From Ichthyophonus hoferi (taxonomy: Eukaryota; Opisthokonta; Ichthyosporea; Ichthyophonida; Ichthyophonidae), in the NCBI GenBank assembly GCA_002751075.1, contig NAOQ01000374.1, positions 28,297-71,878 of the forward strand: a DNA stretch of 43,582 nucleotides, read 5' to 3'. The notes beneath the pieces were generated by a model. That model made no database searches and was not told the DNA's origin. It saw nothing but the letters and a program-made list of their open reading frames with translations. Both the position numbers and the translations under genes were made by a program. Shown here piece by piece: positions 11,506-27,710 of this stretch; the stretch's first letter is position 1, and each line of letters begins with the position of its first letter.

Positions 11506-12149
11506 TCATAATTACAGATTATCACATTATTCACTAGAACTACCCATTATATTGCGTGATTTAATTATGCCTAAGATTGTTATGATTCTGAAATGCCAAC
11601 TACAACAGGGATAACAATTCATATATCACTTTAAGTAAGTCGTATATAGTAGTTTACTTATAAATATTATAGTATTAAAGTTCTTATATATTATTAAGTT
11701 AACATGTAGCAGTGTTGTTTTAATAGCTTTATTATACATAGCCTTATTAGTAGAAACATAAGGTATTAGCACATCACTACACTAATGATGATATTGAACC
11801 TGACTTAATCAAGAAAGAAAAATAGTGTATAGCATATTATACATTTTAATATACTCAGTGAAACCTATAGGCTATTTTAGTTGCTTAAATATAAAAATAA
11901 CATTAGCTGTGCTAATGTTTTTTATGGTTCTGAACATGCAAACGATTAGCAAATACCAACCATCAGGTTAACCAGCTGCAAGTATTAAAATTAAATAAAC
12001 CAAATATAATTGGTAGATGCCTGATTAGAAATTAAACAAATAACCAGGTTTCTTTAAGAGACTATAACTAGACCAGAGAAAACTTAAACAGAAAAAAGTT
12101 TCAAATCAGTAAATATTGGCATATTTCCACACAGAGCATACATACGCCC

Positions 12150-12290
12150 TTATTATAGCAGGTACCATAGATGCTGATAGGGCATCTACCTCTCTCGATA
12201 CAGTAGATTCTAAAACAGTAAGGGTTGGAATAGATTCAATGGAAGATATCATGACTGCAATTCAATTCAATGGTATAGCAATCTGTGGTA
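12150..12290 (-). repeat. Inverted-repeat arm 2 (pairs with 10100-10225)
   Basis: The reverse complement of the arm near 10136-10225. About 2 kb separates the arms, and LTR-like copies A, B and C lie between them. The plus-strand open frame over 12116-12358 is therefore more likely element debris than a gene. Confidence 0.6.
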
Positions 12291-12571
12291 GTTGTCCACA
12301 GGCTTCAGGATCTCCAATTGGTTGTTGTATAATAGTTTCGCTGGGTAGTAATGGCTAATTGATCTGATTTGTTCTTAAGACTTGATTGAAGTGATAAGAG
12401 GTATGGAAGGCAATACCGACTCTATGTAACTGGCTGTAGTAATTATATCTAGATTCTAATTAACAGGAATTTGATGCTTTGATTCACTTAGGTACTAATG
12501 TGCATTGCCCAGAGACCGATCTAGGGCATGCTATCTTGCGATGTAAATATTAACTATTATCACTATCAAAA

Positions 12572-12680
12572 CGAAACCACTCGTAACACACAAAAATTTG
12601 CATTTGATTATTTAATTAAGCAATATATATATATAATCATCGCGCTGTTATTGTAATGTCTAGTTCACCGTTGGCACGAA
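12572..12680 (+). repeat. Dispersed repeat, copy 2 (related to 7870-7985)
   Basis: The same ordered blocks as the copy inside the Copia fossil, with its own TA-rich run. A tatgtgtgagtgga motif at 12698-12712 is the inverse of the tccactcacacata-like motif at the left side of the first copy, consistent with terminal inverted repeats of a small DNA element. Confidence 0.6.
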
Positions 12681-14512
12681 TACGCTAATTGTGCCACGTA
12701 TGTGTGAGTGGACTGGAACCTTCATTAGTTGTTTCTGTTTGCGTTTGTACTTTCCCGATCTTTATTTATCCTGGGTGTTAACCGTAATTAACATCCACAG
12801 CTGTATTTATTTGTGAATGGGGAACCCACTAAAATTATCTAATCTTATCTCGATAATCCAATATTATTGTATCCTCATTTGAATGGCTCTTTATCTAATT
12901 ACTTCACCAATGTAAGTGCTCAGATACTATATATGGACAAATCAATTTATCTTGTTGGGAATATATTTCAATTAACTGTAAGACTGATATTTCACGTTCC
13001 GCGTGTTACCAGGGCTTGGGCCAGCCGAACTATGTGTTCATTTGGAGTTAACCGATTTGTATCTCATACTAGCGAAAAAGCTCTGACCCTACAAATCCTT
13101 TCATCACAGCTGATTTGTTGATCTGAATCAAATTCCAGTTTCCAATAGTTTGACTTTCATCTCTTCATTTTCCATTTGTAAGGGGATGTCTAGGGTTTGT
13201 ATATTGTCTACTTATGCCATAAGATAGGCAGGAAACAGATTTATATCAGAAAATAAAGTAATATAAGGTATAATACAATAGAATAATATGCCTATATTAT
13301 AGTGATAGTTTCTATTATTGGAGATAGTATAACATATATAAAAATATGCATAGAATATAGACAATAAGGCACAGCTTCATCTATACAGAGTGTGGTGATT
13401 TTGGTGTGCCAAAAACTCTTGCTATTTTGACACAAATAACTAATTGAGTCATGCCTTAATTGGATGCGTGATTCATAGAGAAATGTATTTAAGCATTGGA
13501 CATCTAACTTTGGCACCTTTATTCAGCTCCCTGTATATTTATTCGTAGTTTTCACTCTTCTTGTCCTTTTTACAAACCTTGTTTATCGTGGATCTCAAAG
13601 TAGCTGTGTTCCATATTTCGGTCCAAATAAAAACGGCCTTGTCGATCTATATTGGCTAATGCAGCTTACATGAGACCAGAAAGGCCCGCTAGACTTTTTT
13701 GATTACATGATCGTAAATTTCCAATGGGTCTAACATATGTGTCCTTATGTGGACGGCCTTCTAGCTTATGTCTGCATCATTAGTCCAATTGCTCACTTTC
13801 GAGTCATCTACTTAAATCATTTAATTTGACACAGAACGTCATTAAAACAACTAATATCGAACTAATCATTTCATGATCCACTTGTTACCAGCTTGTCATG
13901 CAACAAGTGCTTTGCGTGAAAGCGAATCACGGATTCCACAAAAAGAAGGTGCTGGGGTTGTCCCTGGAGGTATAGCCCGAGTACCAGCGACCTGTTATAT
14001 TTTAGCATATTACCATATATAAAATATTACGATATCTAAAGTATGAGTTTGTCGTCTAGATGTAGTTAGCAACTGAGTAGACCATGATTTCCAACTCTTT
14101 TTAGTTACATTTGTATAAGCATAAATATCACCAACCACCAAGGAATACAGTGTACATACTTTCTATTAGCTCTGCCAAGACATTTATGCCAAAACATGGG
14201 GTTGGTCTTTCATACACCAATCCTACGCGTTTACTTATTACCCAAGCTAAGTTCTGCAATCTTTGACCATTCAGTCAGTAGTCCCGTGTTTGCATAGGTA
14301 ATCCTCCTCATTAGAATTATTAACAACGATTGATGTCAATTGGCAAATCAAAATGCTTTGACCAATAATATAGTATTTTTCATCCGTTCCAACCAATCAT
14401 CCATATACCTAACCTAACCTCACAGCTGGCTTTCATAAAATGAAATGATTGACATCATCATCTTATCACAACCAATGAATAAAAATCATCACCCATAGGT
14501 CCGTCCCGACGA

Positions 14513-14527
14513 ATGCGTACTACGCAT
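14513..14527. repeat. Palindrome ATGCGTA-C-TACGCAT
   Basis: Two perfect 7-base arms with one central base, about 3.0 kb upstream of the midnolin-like start. It shares the TGCGTA/TACGCA half-site with palindromes at 16977 and 19652. Confidence 0.6.
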
Positions 14528-15109
14528 GAACTATTATAGATACGTGGACTTGTTTAGTGTGCATGCTGCAGTCAAAATGACTAGATTAATATTCAGCTTG
14601 TAGTATGAATCCTTTAAATATTGTCAAAAATGTATTGAAAATTAAATGAAAGTATATAAAGGTTCATTATACATGATTATATGATTATATGGTTGCCAAT
14701 TACAGGTGGAACTTAATAAGCATATATGACGTATGTGTCTCATGAGCCAACACAAAAAACAAGGTTTGAGTTGAAGCATTTATAATCAGGCTGTTAAAAA
14801 TAAACTAATAACGGAGGGAGTCTGCTCCTAGGTATTAGAATACCAGGCCAATCCATCATTTGTGATAAGGTAAACAATAGTTAGTATTGGTTTAGTAAGC
14901 AGGAGATCAAGCTACGCACAAACCAAAACAAGTACAATGCAGTTGTCCCTAATACAATTCAGCTTTTAATATAAAAAATGTATAATAATATTAGCGATAA
15001 TTGCTTGCTCATCTAGAAACATACACAAAGTTTTTAAAGTACAAAGCCTAGAGGTCTTCTTTAATTACTTTCATATATGCCATTTGTGATGGCTGAAGTG
15101 TTTTTCCTA

Positions 15110-15385
15110 CTATCTTAAAAATAAATAAAAAATAAAACAAAAAAACAAAAAAGAAAGAAATATTCGGCCAAGTATTCTGGACGTGTTATTTCTCGGTATT
15201 GAAAATGCAAATTGAGATAACGATTTCTGGATGAGGACAAAATATCGGACCATCGGATTACATAGATGATAAAAATTTGGGAACGCAATCTAGTTATTGA
15301 AAATTCAGCAAATTTATAATGAGAGTTCCAAACGATTTGTTTTTTGTTTTTTATTTTATTTATTTATTTGGTTGGTTGGTTGGTC
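15110..15385. repeat. A-rich and T-rich arms with GGTT microsatellite
   Basis: An A-rich run (about 15116-15160, aaataaaaaataaaacaaaa-like) and a T-rich run (about 15336-15366, ttttttgttttttatttta-like) are roughly complementary. A (TTGG)n tract follows at 15367-15383. The arms could fold back on each other. It may be a small degenerate element or just simple sequence. Confidence 0.4.
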
Positions 15386-16976
15386 TTGCTCAGAAAACAT
15401 AAAAAGGATTATTAGGATGCCGTTCAGAACACTTGGAGTAACCTGATCAAGACTGAAAAAAAACCCCATTCTAAAATAAGATACAAATTTCAAACTTGGT
15501 AGGCTCGGTATTTAGCTATATGTGAGTATCGTATGGTGGCTCTAGTATGGTATTCAAAACATTTATATTAATACCTTGAAAAGTCGTAGGTTTAAATATT
15601 ATTATGCAGTGCATACAAGATTATTTTCTTATGTTCATCTAAGAGAAATATTTAAGATGAAAAGCCTCATAGGCTTGGTTTACCTTAAAGTGACATAGCG
15701 TTAACGATGCTATTTTCACTTGTAATTGGCTAACCGAGATTAATAGAACTGATGACTGATGGCTTTTCGCCCTCCATAGCATAGATCGACTGATCTATGA
15801 GCACACGTTACATTACCTCATGAGAGTTATCCAATAGATTTCTTTCTTTCTAATTCTACCAACTATCAAGCAAAGAAAAATCTAATGGTTACCAGTGCAG
15901 TTTAGAATCGAATCCAAAGTTTCTTTTGGTTGATATTAAATAAAAGCTATACGTTGGAAGATAAAGATTTCAAAGCCAATGAAATTTTTATAGATTTCAA
16001 ATACAAATCAGCATTAAAATGACAAATTTCCCGTACATCGGGGGGTTACTAATCAATATTCTTTCTTTATAATCACCTGCCATGCCTTTAATGCCAAGAC
16101 ATATTGCCGCCTTGCCGGATGACCAAAAATTAGGAAAGCTGGGTTCGTATTTGCCGATGGAATGGAATTTGTTTTGGACAACTTAGCAACAGCAATAGTA
16201 TGTTTATGTTATATTTCTTTAAACAAAAATGAGTATAAAAGTGGTTTCATGCAAACTTGGAGGATAGCTCGGTGATTTAAATTATTGGATACTTTTAACT
16301 ATCATATGAGGACTCTTTTTTAGATTGGTATTGGCTTTCATGTTATTTTTAAAGCGAAACTTTAGGAATTTTTGTCCAAATCGCATTATCGTATCTTACC
16401 ACGTTGCAGATATTCTAGAATGAAGTTCAACTATTTAAATAAGATCAACAAAAAAACTATGATGGCGTATCAGGATAATAATATGTCACATGATTTTCAA
16501 TATTACTTGCAGGATTACTTTTAACATCATATTTTTAGGCTAAATTTAAAAGCATACGTTAGGTGGCCCGATAATGCGACGCACTAACCATGCATCATAA
16601 TGAATATTACTAATTCACTAGCTCATGCATACTTGATATTGAATTATTAAAGTGAAAATAGTAATATCGAGTGTTTTGGAGATTTTCTTGAAAATGTCAT
16701 ATAATACTTAATATGAAAATTATAAGTAAGCTTGATTAAGCGCCTAGGTAGTAATATTTGTAAATTCACATCACACAATTTTATAAAGATTTAGTTCGGG
16801 AAAAAAACTTTGCTAAATATCCGATAGTTATGCGATGAAAATTTGGCAAGTACAATAAAAAAATCTTGTTAAACAATATTTATATCTTAGTTATTAAAAT
16901 TGTAATAACTATACGAGAGACATAATTTTGAACAAGAAAGGGTGGCGTACTCCATCAGATGAATAGCAACATCAGC

Positions 16977-16994
16977 CAGTGCGTATACGCACTG
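16977..16994. promoter_or_regulatory. Perfect 18-bp palindrome upstream of the midnolin-like gene
   Basis: CAGTGCGTATACGCACTG is perfectly self-complementary and lies 500 bases before the ATG at 17494, in otherwise AT-rich DNA. It may be a binding site for a dimeric factor acting on this gene. That role is inferred from position only. Confidence 0.4.
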
Positions 16995-17493
16995 CATCGC
17001 TCTGGGAGCCAAATATGCATTAGACCTGATTTCATTAGTGTGTCAAACGTAGCCAATAGGAAAATAAGGATTCCGACGTATATCAGTTACTGATTGGCAA
17101 TATCTTACTAAACATATCAAATTAATGGCATATAGACATAAAGAAAAAATAAGTTTATTTATACATATTTTTTGTATCTATTTAAAAATTAAACAATTAA
17201 TAAATTTAAAAAAATTTCTTCTGTATTAAAATTAAAAATAAGCATATCATTATTATTAATTTTTACGATTCATGGATTGTATGTTATTTAGAGCCTATGC
17301 TTTTTTATCGATTATAAATTCAGATCAGTTCATAACTCGACCAATCCACAATAGTTTTAAGTATGATGATGGTGAGATATGGTGAGATGACATGAGCAAT
17401 GATTTGATGTATCGTGTGTCAGAAACGTAGATAGTGCATAAGGGTTGTGTAATTGTCATATAATTATTAATTAAACTATTGCAAAATTTTAAA

Positions 17494-18534
17494 ATGACAG
17501 ATAGTGCTCCTCATAGTCCTAATGCTGATGTAAATGGTGTAGATGTCAGCGTAAATGTAACTGTCAACGACGCAACACCGGTAATTGGAGGAGGTGAGGA
17601 TACGACTACTAATGTTAACGTAGGTGTGCAAGCCCCTTGTACTCGTACGTCGCATTTACCCAGTCCGTCTGGTACAAAGCATTTGGTTACACCTATTAAA
17701 AATACAAATATAACACACGGCAACTTACCCGACATTCAAGCAGTCGGTCGTAGGACGTTGCCTACACCAAGTAATTTTAATCCGATAAAGACAAGAACAC
17801 GTAAATGCATTCATGTCCTTGTTCGATCGCAAATGGGTTGCGAACATGTAGTGCGAATGCGGGAAACGGATACAGTTGAGAGAATAAAGGCACGAATTTA
17901 TAGCTGTTTTGACATCCCAGGTGTTCAGCAACAACTTATATTTAAAGATGTTGAGCTTAAAGAACACACTAAAACCGCAAAGGAATTAGGCTTGGGAGAC
18001 GGTTCGATCATCAATTTAGTTCCACGTATACATGCTGGACCTATGGGCATTCAAATAGAGAGCGCCATAGAGAATGAGGTTGTTCTCATTGACTCTGTCG
18101 CTTCACAGCTTTCCGATGCACAAAAGGCCGACTTGCTTATGAGTGGTCATTCGGTGTCTCTAGTAGCCAAGATTGGTGGAAAATATGTAATTGTCAAACT
18201 GAGGTCACAGAGAAAACTAACTACAGGAGACGGTCAATCTCTCTTACTAGACTCGGCTGTGTCAGTGTCAGAGGACGATAATAATAGTACACAGTCATTG
18301 TGTGTTGATGAAGATATGGGTGTAGCACGGGATACAGAAAATAATAATATGAAAAAAAAGATGGAAGAAGTACGTACAAAAATGGCGGCACGAAAGAATA
18401 GAATTTCTGGAACTACTTCAGTTTCCAAGGGTCGTAGTACCTCGACAATAGATGCAGCATCCAGTAACTTTGCTGTGCATCGCTTTAGACGCCGTTCATC
18501 AATGGGGCTTTTACCTACCAATGGACCCCAATGA
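17494..18534 (+). CDS. MIDN-like: Midnolin-like ubiquitin-like-domain protein
   Basis: A single exon of 346 residues. I start at the ATG at 17494 (context aaaATGacag); the frame is open upstream but has no other ATG close by. After a low-complexity Asn/Val/Thr-rich N-terminus, residues about 105-177 form a ubiquitin-like fold (IHVLVRS, ETDTVERIKARI, QQLIFKDVEL, LGLGDGSIINLVP) without a C-terminal Gly-Gly. The next 60 residues (AGPMG, DSVASQLSDAQKADLLMSG, HSVSLVAKIGGKYVIVKL) follow the order seen after the midnolin domain in animals ([38 protein letters not shown]). A Lys/Arg/Glu-rich helix lies at about 286-303. In mammals midnolin is a mostly nuclear protein that captures substrates through its Catch region and carries them to the proteasome without ubiquitination. 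The same role is inferred here. It is shorter than human MIDN (468) and intronless, which could reflect an old retrocopy. Confidence 0.8.
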   Translation: MTDSAPHSPNADVNGVDVSVNVTVNDATPVIGGGEDTTTNVNVGVQAPCTRTSHLPSPSGTKHLVTPIKNTNITHGNLPDIQAVGRRTLPTPSNFNPIKTRTRKCIHVLVRSQMGCEHVVRMRETDTVERIKARIYSCFDIPGVQQQLIFKDVELKEHTKTAKELGLGDGSIINLVPRIHAGPMGIQIESAIENEVVLIDSVASQLSDAQKADLLMSGHSVSLVAKIGGKYVIVKLRSQRKLTTGDGQSLLLDSAVSVSEDDNNSTQSLCVDEDMGVARDTENNNMKKKMEEVRTKMAARKNRISGTTSVSKGRSTSTIDAASSNFAVHRFRRRSSMGLLPTNGPQ

Positions 18535-18864
18535 ACATATCATATTATAAACACAGCAAAGTATTCGTGTTAATATTTGTCGTGGCTTTACCTGTATCAT
18601 GTAGTCTTACCCTACTCTCCGTTTAAATATTAGAAGTTGGATGTTGCTTTTTTTTACTGTACGAATTTTTGATGAGCACTTATTTAGAATGTAACTCTTA
18701 CTTTTGTGTGTAGGAGAGAATGTGTTTAGTAACTTCAAATGAAGCGTGGAACACGTTTGGTTATACTATAAATTTAATAAGTAGAATATGGTTTTAATAG
18801 GTAGACTAAACTAGCGTTCGCCAAATAAGGCACGTTATGTTGTATCTTCCTGGGCTAATTTTTA

Positions 18865-18870
18865 AATAAA
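18865..18870 (+). terminator. Likely polyadenylation signal of the midnolin-like gene
   Basis: A canonical AATAAA, 331 bases after the stop codon and followed by T-rich and GT-rich DNA. It is the first canonical hexamer I see after the stop. Confidence 0.5.
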
Positions 18871-19651
18871 GTCCTATTGTGGATATTTTAATTACACCAA
18901 AACAAAGACAAGTTAGTTTTTTATAGTTCTGTTTTGGGGGCAGGTGGTAGAGTTTTTTTATTAAAGTTATGCGCATTTACCAGCCCTATTTTGTGAGGGG
19001 TTCCGGCTGTTTACATGGGTGCTGGAATTTTCGTGTTTTCTCGTCATACAATTACCTGTTCACTTGGGAAGGCAGGGATGATAGATAATAGATAATCCTG
19101 CCTTTTGACTATATAATTGATATCGTATGGTCGAGTAGTATATCTATATAGGTGTGTGTTATGTGTACTATCATAACAGGCCCTAATAGTCGGTGATAAT
19201 TAGAGATGTCCGTGCATATACGGTATGCTAAATGTTAGGAGTATACATTATATATGTTCACAACAGGACCGACATAATGTCTGTAGCGATACTGAAATGT
19301 TTTCTTTGCCTTCGTTTTAATTGTCTGTTTGCAAGCGTAGGCTGTCGTCAATAAAATGAGATAGTAACTATTAACGTACGGGAATCAACACCATCCTCAG
19401 TCATTTATATATTATATTGTGTGTGTATATTTTATACAATGTAGAAGTCAAAATACAGCATGCGGAGGAAATCATGAAAGCCAAAGCACACCCAAAAGGC
19501 TTTGTTGTAGCATACGCGCGTTTGTTCCTAACCATGTATGAATTCTAAAAAGTAATTTCCAGTTCAGGTGGAGTAAATAAATAGTTGAATTGTGGCCATA
19601 AACCGAGTAAGAAACTCGTCTCAAGAATAAATAAAGACATCACAATATATA

Positions 19652-19672
19652 TTGCGTACGCAACTGCAGTTG
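19652..19672. repeat. Two overlapping 12-bp palindromes
   Basis: TTGCGTACGCAA (19652-19663) overlaps CAACTGCAGTTG (19661-19672), and a further ttgcg follows. The first shares the TGCGTA/TACGCA half-site with the palindromes upstream of the midnolin-like gene. Confidence 0.55.
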
Positions 19673-19915
19673 TTGCGTCTAAGCGTGTGAACTAGGGAAT
19701 GACTGCTATTCTTTCTGTGGATTCTATATAGTTATTTGTCTGTTATAATCCCCTGTTATATAATTAGTAGTTCATAGTTTACTTCCCACGTTAGCGTATT
19801 CCTTTCTATTTTCGTCAGTGGCGTCATTATTGGGGCCAAGACTTGTAGGCTTAAAGGTAATTCCTTACCACTGTAATGGTTTTTTTTTATCGTGGTGGGT
19901 GTATAAACGAATAAT

Positions 19916-19945
19916 CTTATAACGATGCATCTTATAACGATGCAT
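19916..19945. repeat. Perfect 15-bp tandem duplication
   Basis: Two exact adjacent copies of cttataacgatgcat. There is no coding context. It may be a slippage product or an insertion footprint. Confidence 0.8.
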
Positions 19946-21527
19946 TATTACAGCAAGCAGATTAGTAAGGTAGAAAAATGTCAAGTTGCAATGTAAGTTA
20001 ATTCAAGTATGATAATGTATGGAGGTGTGCTTTCAGCGTTCATTACTGGAACTTGTTAAATGGCCTGCTGCCTTATGGTTAGAGAAGATGCCATTATGTT
20101 AAAAACAAACTGGTACAGCTTATCTATCCATGCTATGATCGGCTGATGCAAGCTATCACACTCATATATCGTCGATTTTGCTTAGTATATGGAGAAATAC
20201 GACTCTTTGTGCTTTAAGAAATTTTTGTTGTTTACTTTTGTAAGCAAAATGTTTATAACCTACGCCACCGACTCATTTTATATAATATAATATTGTGTTG
20301 TATACGATATATTGCTGTGCTGCATTGGATGCCATAGTATCCTGTAAAATTGAAAACTATAATAGATTTTAATTTAGATTCTGAATCCTTTTTATTATTA
20401 TTGTAATTTTACGACCAAAGCCACAATTCAATAGTAATTTTTCTTTTTAAAAAATAAACATATTTAAAGCTGACTGTAATTAATTCAAGCACAGCTACAT
20501 GGCCAATTAACATTAGTAACTGTTGGTGTTGTTCATCCGTCGGTAAAAGATGTCATAATCTCAATTTATGACACTACTGATTTATATTTATATACTATAA
20601 ATTACAAGGTAAGAAACTAAAAGTTGCGCTTAGCCCAGATCGATAGTATAATTAGAAGCAGAATACGCTCAAGTTGTAACTTAATCCCTTATCTATCTAT
20701 CGATGATTATCTAGTTCAATTAAGTTTTGGTATCAATCCGATAAATTAAATAGAATATCGTACAGGCACCAATTTTATTTCCAAAATAAACTAATAATAA
20801 TAATATTCTGTCAATAAAACAGTATACTATTATCATCGCTTGTAGTAAACAGGCAGTATGAAGCAGCTCTTTAGATTGATGCAAAGTAGGTTGAGTGGGA
20901 TGGGGATGAGAGCCATGTAGGTGCTGATTTATTTTATTACTCGATTAGCATTCATAGATACAATTGAGGGTGTGTTTAATTTAACATTAAGCAATTAAAT
21001 ACTAAACAAATGGTATAATACAATACAATAATAATAATAATAATATAATAACAGCCAAGCCCTGGCCAACCAACTAGTATATAAGTACCTAGATTCACAG
21101 TTGGGTTGTAATTTTTACTTTAATACGAACTATATATATTCTTAAGAAGATAGAAATTAAGTACTTAAATAACTTAAATAATACTTCATTTAATATTAAT
21201 AGGATCATGTAGGCGGGCACCCTTGAATTACTTCCCAAAAGGACTAAACAAGAATATAAATAATTGTATTTTAATAGATATAAGGAGTAATGCATACAAA
21301 TATGTTGTGATATAGTTAGATACAGGTCGGTTCCTGAGGCCTTAATCGGAAATGTTTTATCTCCTGCCTTGTAATAAAGGATGATAGCTTTTTTCAGAAG
21401 TATCACACTATATTAGACCTAATATATCATATCATACCATTTAGCCTATCACATTTACCACAATTCATATGGAAAAATTAACATGAAATATATATTTTTC
21501 TTTTAAAATTGATTTAATGTAAGGATT

Positions 21528-21834
21528 CTCGATCCAAATGATAAATTTCGCGATCAAAAGTAAAACCTTGCCGATCAAAAGTTTAATTTGCCAATCAAAA
21601 TCACAAATTTCCCGATCAAAAAAAGAACCAAAATATAAAATATAAATTGAAATTTTCACGTCTTTATTGTAATAAAAAATCATTAGTTCAATTTCTTTTC
21701 TTGTTTTTTGTGATATACATAATTTATATTTTGGTTCTTTTTTTGATCGGGAAATTTGTGATTTTGATTGGCAAATTAAACTTTTGATCGGCAAGGTTTT
21801 ACTTTTGATCGCAAAACTTGTCATTTGGAATCGA
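21528..21834. mobile_element. Foldback element with ~112-bp arms built of ~20-bp subrepeats
   Basis: The left arm (21528-21640) and right arm (21723-21834) are near-perfect reverse complements around an ~82-bp spacer. Each arm holds four tandem units of about 20-21 bases, each with a core like CGATCAAAA (gcgatcaaaagtaaaacctt, gccgatcaaaagtttaattt, then variants). Tandem subrepeats inside long inverted ends are the hallmark of foldback-type DNA transposons. There is no transposase, so it is non-autonomous. The minus-strand open frame of 146 codons across it (21465-21905) comes from the repeat and is not a gene. The arms differ by only a few bases, which suggests a recent insertion or arm homogenisation. 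Confidence 0.8.
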
Positions 21835-22498
21835 AGCCTCAATATATTCAAATTATTACACCTATGTGGATTATGTAATTCAAAAATCTTGCGTATTCTG
21901 GGCACTGGTCTAATAGAGAGTATCTATGTAGTTTCCTAAAGGAAATCCCAGAAAATGTATGCTTAAAACAGTTATATCATGCAATTATAATTCATAGGTT
22001 TACAGTTAATCCTATAGAATTAGGCCACCACCTACGTGCAAGTAGAGCACATGTACATGTGCGTGAAAAAGAAAATACTGATAGCTTATTGAATGAAGGA
22101 AAGATAACACGATGCTTATGTAAAGCGATCTCTAATAAATATTACTAATACAATTTTCAAATATTCCAAATATATCTATACTGTTTTCTATAAATGTTCT
22201 TTAAATTTCACCTAAATTCATTAAGGAATATTAGAATATTAATATATCTCACACCAAATTTTAAATACGCCAAAATTATATATATGTAACGAATTGTCGA
22301 GATAATCAACATTTGAGATATGTTTACCAGGCTGGGAGCACTCAAGCCGGTTTTGTTTAAAAACAAAATAATATACTATGAAACAAGTATCAACAACTTG
22401 TGTTATTGGTCCGGTGTGTATGTTTAGTACATAACTAAGGCAATTTTAATTAATAAGATTAATAAGTTATCACCTTCAGGGTTAAAAACAAATTAAAA

Positions 22499-26697
<4,199 letters not shown>

Positions 26698-27710
26698 ATT
26701 CTAGACACATTAGATTCTGGTTGTGCATATGTATATGTATTTGCGAATCTTTTTCTATTCTAGATTTGATTTGTGTGCAGCTATCCTATCCTATACTATA
26801 CTATACACTGGTACCTATATCTATAACTACACCTATGCACTATTTATTATGTGTAGCTTTGGGGCAGCCGGTGCAAATATGTTTGAATTTTTGTGGTAGT
26901 TGTGGTGATTCTAAAGTATAGTTAAGATGTTTCTCAATAGTGCAGCTTTATCACACCATCATTATTTATACCGCTATGCCAGTTGTGGCTCCAGGCTTCA
27001 AGGGTTTTTTTCTAAACTGAACGTATATAGCTCTTTGTTCGCTCATTCTCCTTTAAATATAGTGCCTTTTTAACATAATATGCAGTTAAATTGTGTGTAT
27101 ATATATTCCTTTACATTGGTAATACCCGTTCACAATATATATATATATATATATACCTGTCCTAATATTTATTATATACCATGGTCAAGATAGAAAAACA
27201 AAATAAATATTTTAACTTTGGTACCATTACACTCTTAATTTGTATTACTGTCATAAATACATAGCGGCCGACCTTGCCGTAAGAATGTGTGGGCTGGTTT
27301 GTACACACCTTCAGAATCAATACATTTTATTATTGAAATGCAATTCATTGATACGTTAATCAATGGTAAGAGTAGCCAATGCAATCCCTGATCAACCCGA
27401 ATCGCTACGTTAGAGTAACTACCATGATTGGACATAGTTTTTAGAAGCCTGTCGTTTAATTAAAAATCAAAATGTTCGGGTAGTTTGCAGTTTTGAGTCA
27501 ACTAAGCTATACGTAAAGAATCAGCACATACATTACATAAACCAACTAGAAAATTTTCACAATCACCTAAAAGCCATAAATTCATATATATGCAACTATG
27601 TACATTCGCAACTCTTGAGGCGTTCGTTTTCCTTTCCATTACTAATGTGCAAATAGTAGTTAAATTACACTGAATTAACCTGAACACAAAAAAGAAATTA
27701 ATTACAGATA
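26698..27710. other. 3' UTR and intergenic DNA after PRPS
   Basis: An AATAAA at 27202-27207 may end the PRPS transcript. A (TA)n run lies at about 27138-27156. No gene was found; the minus-strand frame over 27235-27435 shows no motif or splice context. Confidence 0.5.

Larger units (their letters stand above)
12870..17478. other. Gene-poor stretch of 4.6 kb, no exon supported
   Basis: No open frame here has recognisable domain content, and no chain of exons with compatible splice sites was found. It holds an A-rich/T-rich flanked segment (15110-15385) and two palindromes (14513-14527 and 16977-16994). The last several hundred bases must include the promoter of the midnolin-like gene. Confidence 0.55.
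18535..21527. other. Gene-poor stretch of 3 kb downstream of the midnolin-like gene
   Basis: Contains a likely polyadenylation signal (AATAAA, 18865-18870) for the gene to the left, a 15-bp tandem duplication at 19916-19945 and the palindrome cluster at 19652-19672. No exon with coding character was found. The minus-strand frame over 21095-21406 has no recognisable features. Confidence 0.55.

Noticed and set aside
21465-21905. Minus-strand 146-codon frame
   Set aside because: It lies across the foldback element; its Lys/Ile/Ser content and internal mirror symmetry come from the inverted repeat arms.
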